From NCBI GenBank assembly GCA_002351535.1, contig DEGR01000031.1:31879-95878 (forward strand): 64,000 nt of DNA, read 5' to 3'. The notes below the pieces were generated by a model. That model saw nothing but the letters and a program-made list of their open reading frames with translations. It was not told where the DNA came from and made no database searches. This DNA comes from Lachnospira sp. UBA2821 (GTDB lineage Bacteria > Bacillota > Clostridia > Lachnospirales > Lachnospiraceae). Both the position numbers and the translations under genes were made by a program. Below, in pieces: positions 61,065 to 64,000 of the stretch (positions are counted from its first letter, which is position 1; each line of letters starts with the position of its first letter).

Positions 61065-61638
61065 AATAATAGGAATTACTAACAGACATTTGTGTGAAGG
61101 TGATTATTATACACAAATAGAAAAAGTAGTCAGGATAATGGATGGCAGACTTGAAGCGATAGTTGTAAGAGAAAAAGATTTGTCACCGGAAGAGTATATG
61201 GTGCTTGCAAAGAGAGTTTTGGAAATATGCCATGAACATGCGTGTAAATGTATATTACACAGTTATCCCGAGGTGGCATTGGAGCTTGGGTGCAGGAATA
61301 TACACCTTCCATTGCATAAGATAGAAGAAATGCATAATAAGATAGAAGGTAAACAGATTTTTAATGAGTTTAATATTGTTGGTGTATCAACACATTCAGT
61401 GGAAGATGCACTTAAAGCACAGAATCTTGGTGCAACTTATATAACTGCAGGTCATGTATTTGCTACGGACTGCAAAAAGGGAGTTCCTCCAAGGGGGATT
61501 GATTTTCTGGAGAATGTGTGTAAAAGTGTCAGTATACCTGTGTATGCGATAGGTGGGATAAATGATAATAATATTAAATCGGTTATCCGGGCAGGCGCAG
61601 AAGGTGCATGTATAATGTCAGGTATTATGAAGATGTAA
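61057..61638 (+). CDS. thiE: thiamine phosphate synthase/TenI-like (ThiE)
   Basis: 193 residues from ATG 61057, overlapping thiH. TenI/ThiE TIM barrel: CKIIGITNRHLCEGDYYTQI, VVREKDLSPEEYMVLAKRVL, VGVSTHSVEDALKAQNLGAT and phosphate loop AIGGINDNNIKSVIRAGAEG. It joins HMP-PP and thiazole-P. The usual thiamine-phosphate synthase residues around GxxHL are partly present (NIHLPLHKI), so TenI-type aromatase is a possible alternative. Confidence 0.82.
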   Translation: MCKIIGITNRHLCEGDYYTQIEKVVRIMDGRLEAIVVREKDLSPEEYMVLAKRVLEICHEHACKCILHSYPEVALELGCRNIHLPLHKIEEMHNKIEGKQIFNEFNIVGVSTHSVEDALKAQNLGATYITAGHVFATDCKKGVPPRGIDFLENVCKSVSIPVYAIGGINDNNIKSVIRAGAEGACIMSGIMKM

Positions 61639-61659
61639 AAATTATTTGGAAATACGTCC

Positions 61660-61762
61660 GTTTGTTTCGGAGCGAAAACAAACAGGCTCTTATGGCATAA
61701 GAAAAATTGCCTCTGCAAAATTTTCTTCGCCTCTTTGCGATAAAATCGCTCAGAAATGAGGA
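61660..61762 (+). terminator. hairpin block after thiE and shared 16-bp leader
   Basis: Two hairpins follow thiE: GTTTGTTT/AAACAAAC (61660-61667 / 61676-61683) and a longer AAGAAAAATTGC/GCAAAATTTTCTT (61699-61710 / 61715-61727). The block ends with CGCTCAGAAATGAGGA (61747-61762), identical to 44472-44487 upstream of the sortase. Confidence 0.5.
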
Positions 61763-61767
61763 ATGGT

Positions 61768-63342
61768 GTGGAAAAAAAACAAGGAGATATGGGTGAAGAT
61801 AATATTTTGAATGTACATCCCAGACCGCAGATGAAGAGGGATAGTTTCATTAATCTTAACGGATATTGGGATTATGCTGTTACTAAAGAGGATGGAATTC
61901 CTGATGTATATGACGGAAAAATACTTGTTCCATTTTCACCGGAAAGCAAAATGAGTGGTGTCGGAAGAACGATTAATAGTGATGACATACTGTGGTATCA
62001 TCGTGAACTTAGAATGGAGAAGGAGATTGAAAATGGACATCTCCTTCTTCATTTTGGTGCAATAGATCAGGAGGCATGGGTATATATAAATGGCTTTCAG
62101 GCAGCGCATCATATGGGTGGATATCTGGGATTTGCAGTAGATATAACAGGTTATGTATCAGCGGATAATGATATTTATGTTAAGGTGAGAGATTTACATG
62201 GCAACGGAAAATGTTCCGTAGGCGGACAGGTTTCTGATAAAACATATTTTAGTGGGATATGGCAGACAGTATGGCTTGAAGAAGTGCCTGAACATTACAT
62301 AAAATCAGTACAGCTTGTACCGGTATTTGATGAGTGTTCAATTGAGCTTACAGTGTTGTCAGACAGTAATTATCTGTGTAAAGCCAGAATTGACGATAAA
62401 GAGGTTGTATTTGAATCAAACAGGCGGGTAGTAATATCTTTGGAAAATGTTACAGAGTGGACGCCGGAATATCCGTACTTATATACTGTGAAAATAGAAA
62501 TGCTTGATGATAAGGTGCAATCTTATTTTGGAATGAGAAAAATATCAATAGGTCAGGATGAGAATGGCATTCAGAAAATATTTCTTAATAATCGTCCATA
62601 TTTTTGTAATGGAATATGTGATGAAGGGTATCATGGTGCCGCCGGATACACACCAATGTCGGACAGAGCTATGGTTTATGATATATATTCAGCTAAAAAA
62701 ATGGGATTTAATACGATAAGAAAACATTTAAAAATAGAGCCATTAAGATGGTATTATCAATGTGACAGGATGGGAATACTCGTGTGGCAGGACATACTTA
62801 CAGGTGCATTAATGGAGTATGAAATTGCAGGAATGCTTAAACTGCTTGGCAATTGTACCTGTGTTGTTGCATGGATTGCACCTGAACAGAGATTTGGAGA
62901 ATACGATTCTGTTAATGCATGCAGAAGCCTTATGTCTAAAGACAGGACGAGAATTATTAATATGTCATCATATAATAAAAAAAATACTAATGGTGATATA
63001 AAAAGTGTGTTTTCAGCCAATATATTAAACTTTGGAAATATAGATATAAAGGATAAGAATAAAAGAGCTGCGGTAGTAATGGATGCAGGCAGATATGAAT
63101 GTTACATAAGGAAAGAGCATGCACATGAATTAATAAAGAAGATGACTTCAAAATATAGCGATTTATACACCGGAAAAATATGGAAAGCATATAGGAAGGG
63201 GTTATCGGGGGTAATATTTAATTACCTGTCAGATAGCAGGGAACATTTCTGTGGAATATTTACAAAAGACAGAAAATTGGCTAAATATAACAGAAGTGTT
63301 ATTAGAATGATAAACAGTAATTATAATAGAAATGATGTGTAA
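61768..63342 (+). CDS. glycoside hydrolase family 2-like protein with degenerate active site
   Basis: 524 residues from GTG 61768 (GAGG 6 nt upstream; ATG 61756 is the alternative). Domain order of GH2: N-terminal sugar-binding jelly roll (HPRPQMKRDSFINLNGYWDY, YHRELRMEKEIENGHLLLHF, GGQVSDKTYFSGIWQTVWLE), Ig-like middle, then a short TIM barrel (NTIRKHLKIEPLRWYYQCDR, MGILVWQDI). The expected acid/base motif (WVPFNE-SWGQYD type) reads WIAPEQRFGEYD: the Asn-Glu pair is Glu-Gln. The nucleophile region reads VVMDAGRYECYI, with no clear catalytic Glu. The barrel is also shorter than usual. Probably a carbohydrate-binding pseudoenzyme or a decaying gene. Confidence 0.75.
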   Translation: MEKKQGDMGEDNILNVHPRPQMKRDSFINLNGYWDYAVTKEDGIPDVYDGKILVPFSPESKMSGVGRTINSDDILWYHRELRMEKEIENGHLLLHFGAIDQEAWVYINGFQAAHHMGGYLGFAVDITGYVSADNDIYVKVRDLHGNGKCSVGGQVSDKTYFSGIWQTVWLEEVPEHYIKSVQLVPVFDECSIELTVLSDSNYLCKARIDDKEVVFESNRRVVISLENVTEWTPEYPYLYTVKIEMLDDKVQSYFGMRKISIGQDENGIQKIFLNNRPYFCNGICDEGYHGAAGYTPMSDRAMVYDIYSAKKMGFNTIRKHLKIEPLRWYYQCDRMGILVWQDILTGALMEYEIAGMLKLLGNCTCVVAWIAPEQRFGEYDSVNACRSLMSKDRTRIINMSSYNKKNTNGDIKSVFSANILNFGNIDIKDKNKRAAVVMDAGRYECYIRKEHAHELIKKMTSKYSDLYTGKIWKAYRKGLSGVIFNYLSDSREHFCGIFTKDRKLAKYNRSVIRMINSNYNRNDV

Positions 63343-63357
63343 TTGTTGTTTTGGATT

Positions 63358-63440
63358 TTCACTTTGCAGGGAACTATTCTTACTTTGCAGGGAAACTATT
63401 CACGCTTTGCAGGGAATTATTCACGCTTTGCAGAGAATCA
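63358..63440. repeat. four imperfect tandem repeats of about 20-22 bp
   Basis: Units share TTTGCAGGGAA (last one TTTGCAGAGAA), linked by TTCAC/TTCTTAC, just after the GH2 stop. Composition differs from coding sequence. No gene or structure is evident. Confidence 0.7.
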
Positions 63441-63606
63441 ACCTTAAGTCCGGCAGAATCAGCTCTGTTCTTTTAAGAATGAGCCATGAGTTCAGCAAAA
63501 CAGCCTTGTTCTTTTCGACCTTAATCTTCTCTTCAAGTTCTTTAATCATATATACCTCGGTATTTTTATCAAGCTGTCTTAAGGTATCGGAAAATATAGA
63601 AAGCAC
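63421..63606 (-). CDS. short hypothetical protein, possibly a gene remnant
   Basis: 61 residues from a GTG start on the minus strand, without a clear ribosome site. It begins MLSIFSDTLRQLDKNTEVYM with a Lys/Glu-rich helix after it (IKELEEKIKVEKNKAVLLNS), and its end runs into the tandem repeats. No family is recognised. It looks like the end of a larger, truncated gene; support is weak. Confidence 0.3.
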   Translation of the reverse strand: MLSIFSDTLRQLDKNTEVYMIKELEEKIKVEKNKAVLLNSWLILKRTELILPDLRLILCKA

Positions 63607-64000
63607 CTCTTACGGTTTAATGCAAAAACAATAAAATATTATGCATTTAATTTTTAATGAAAAAACGGATTTATGAAATATATGCAATGCATAAGAGGAG
63701 TGCTGGATATAAATATTGTCACAATAAGTATTATTTGGTTGTATGTAAAGTTGTACTATTATATCGAAAACTGCAAAAAAAACAGCTAAAATATACAATT
63801 GCAACATGAGCTGAAAGAAATATGGTATTATGAACAGGCATGTGAAGGGAAAGTGATTAATAAGGGTATATGTGTCGCACAGAGTCTGGGAATGTTGAAT
63901 CCTGTCCGGACTCTGTTTTGCGTATGCAAAGGATTGAGAGGATTTAAGGAAAATATAGCAAAAAAGAAGATGAATAAATGCTGCGTGATGGCATAAGGCA
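63607..64000. other. intergenic stretch, one hairpin, no supported gene
   Basis: No reading frame here has a ribosome site and plausible composition. A hairpin CAGAGTC (63880-63886) / GACTCTG (63909-63915) followed by TTTTG looks like a terminator or part of a structured RNA that may continue past the window edge. Confidence 0.4.

Noticed and set aside
63799..63996. Short plus-strand reading frame at the right edge
   Set aside because: No ribosome site, atypical composition, and it crosses a terminator-like hairpin at 63880-63915.

Overview
The window is a 64 kb, AT-rich piece of a Firmicutes chromosome. The gene set (spore coat cotJ operon, type III glutamine synthetase, anaerobic thiH-type thiamine pathway, class B sortase, oxygen-independent metabolism throughout) and the codon style point to a spore-forming gut Lachnospiraceae, perhaps close to Lachnospira/Eubacterium eligens. 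The family-level call is inference; no rRNA or other marker is present.

Layout. 1-2.8 kb: end of a SNF2 helicase gene and an HtrA protease. 2.85-43.3 kb: the cotJABC spore coat operon (minus strand), split inside cotJC by a complete tailed prophage of about 39.2 kb (3367-42584). The ends share an 11-bp core. Joining the flanks restores an uninterrupted cotJC frame of about 202 codons, so insertion lost no bases.

Prophage, left to right. A large serine recombinase lies next to attL. A compact RNA/micro-ORF region follows, with two near-identical perfect promoters driving two related structured RNAs, one of them antisense to a 29-residue hydrophobic peptide (type I toxin-antitoxin layout). Reverse-strand lysogeny and cargo genes come next: a T5orf172/DUF4041-like protein, a SHOCT protein, an ImmA-like peptidase and a CI-like repressor with a four-operator array. 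The rightward early genes then run from 8.7 to 21.4 kb (XRE regulator, HUH Rep-like protein, RNase H-like, HNH-like, PcfJ-like, DUF2303-like, SSB, late sigma-like activator). The packaging/head module (21.6-31.8 kb) includes a MuF-type minor capsid protein with a C-terminal nuclease-toxin-like domain followed by a candidate immunity gene. The tail module (31.8-41 kb) is siphovirus-like, with a probable +1 frameshifted assembly chaperone, a repeat-containing tape measure and a collagen-like/S74 tail fibre. Holin and amidase lie next to attR. A 16-bp palindrome, GTTGNACCGGTNCAAC, occurs five times and only within the prophage.

Right-hand chromosome: fructose-bisphosphate aldolase, sortase B, glutamine synthetase III, a ywlC-phosphatase-like-rpiB-comEB cluster, a full F-type ATP synthase operon whose c subunit carries the Na+-binding residue set, the thiSFGHE thiamine-thiazole operon behind a terminator-type leader, and a degenerate glycoside hydrolase family 2 protein.

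Most notable: the prophage in a mother-cell sporulation gene with a clean junction (candidate regulated excision), the paired structured RNAs with toxin peptide, the dispersed palindrome, the MuF-toxin locus, and two probable pseudoenzymes on the chromosome.
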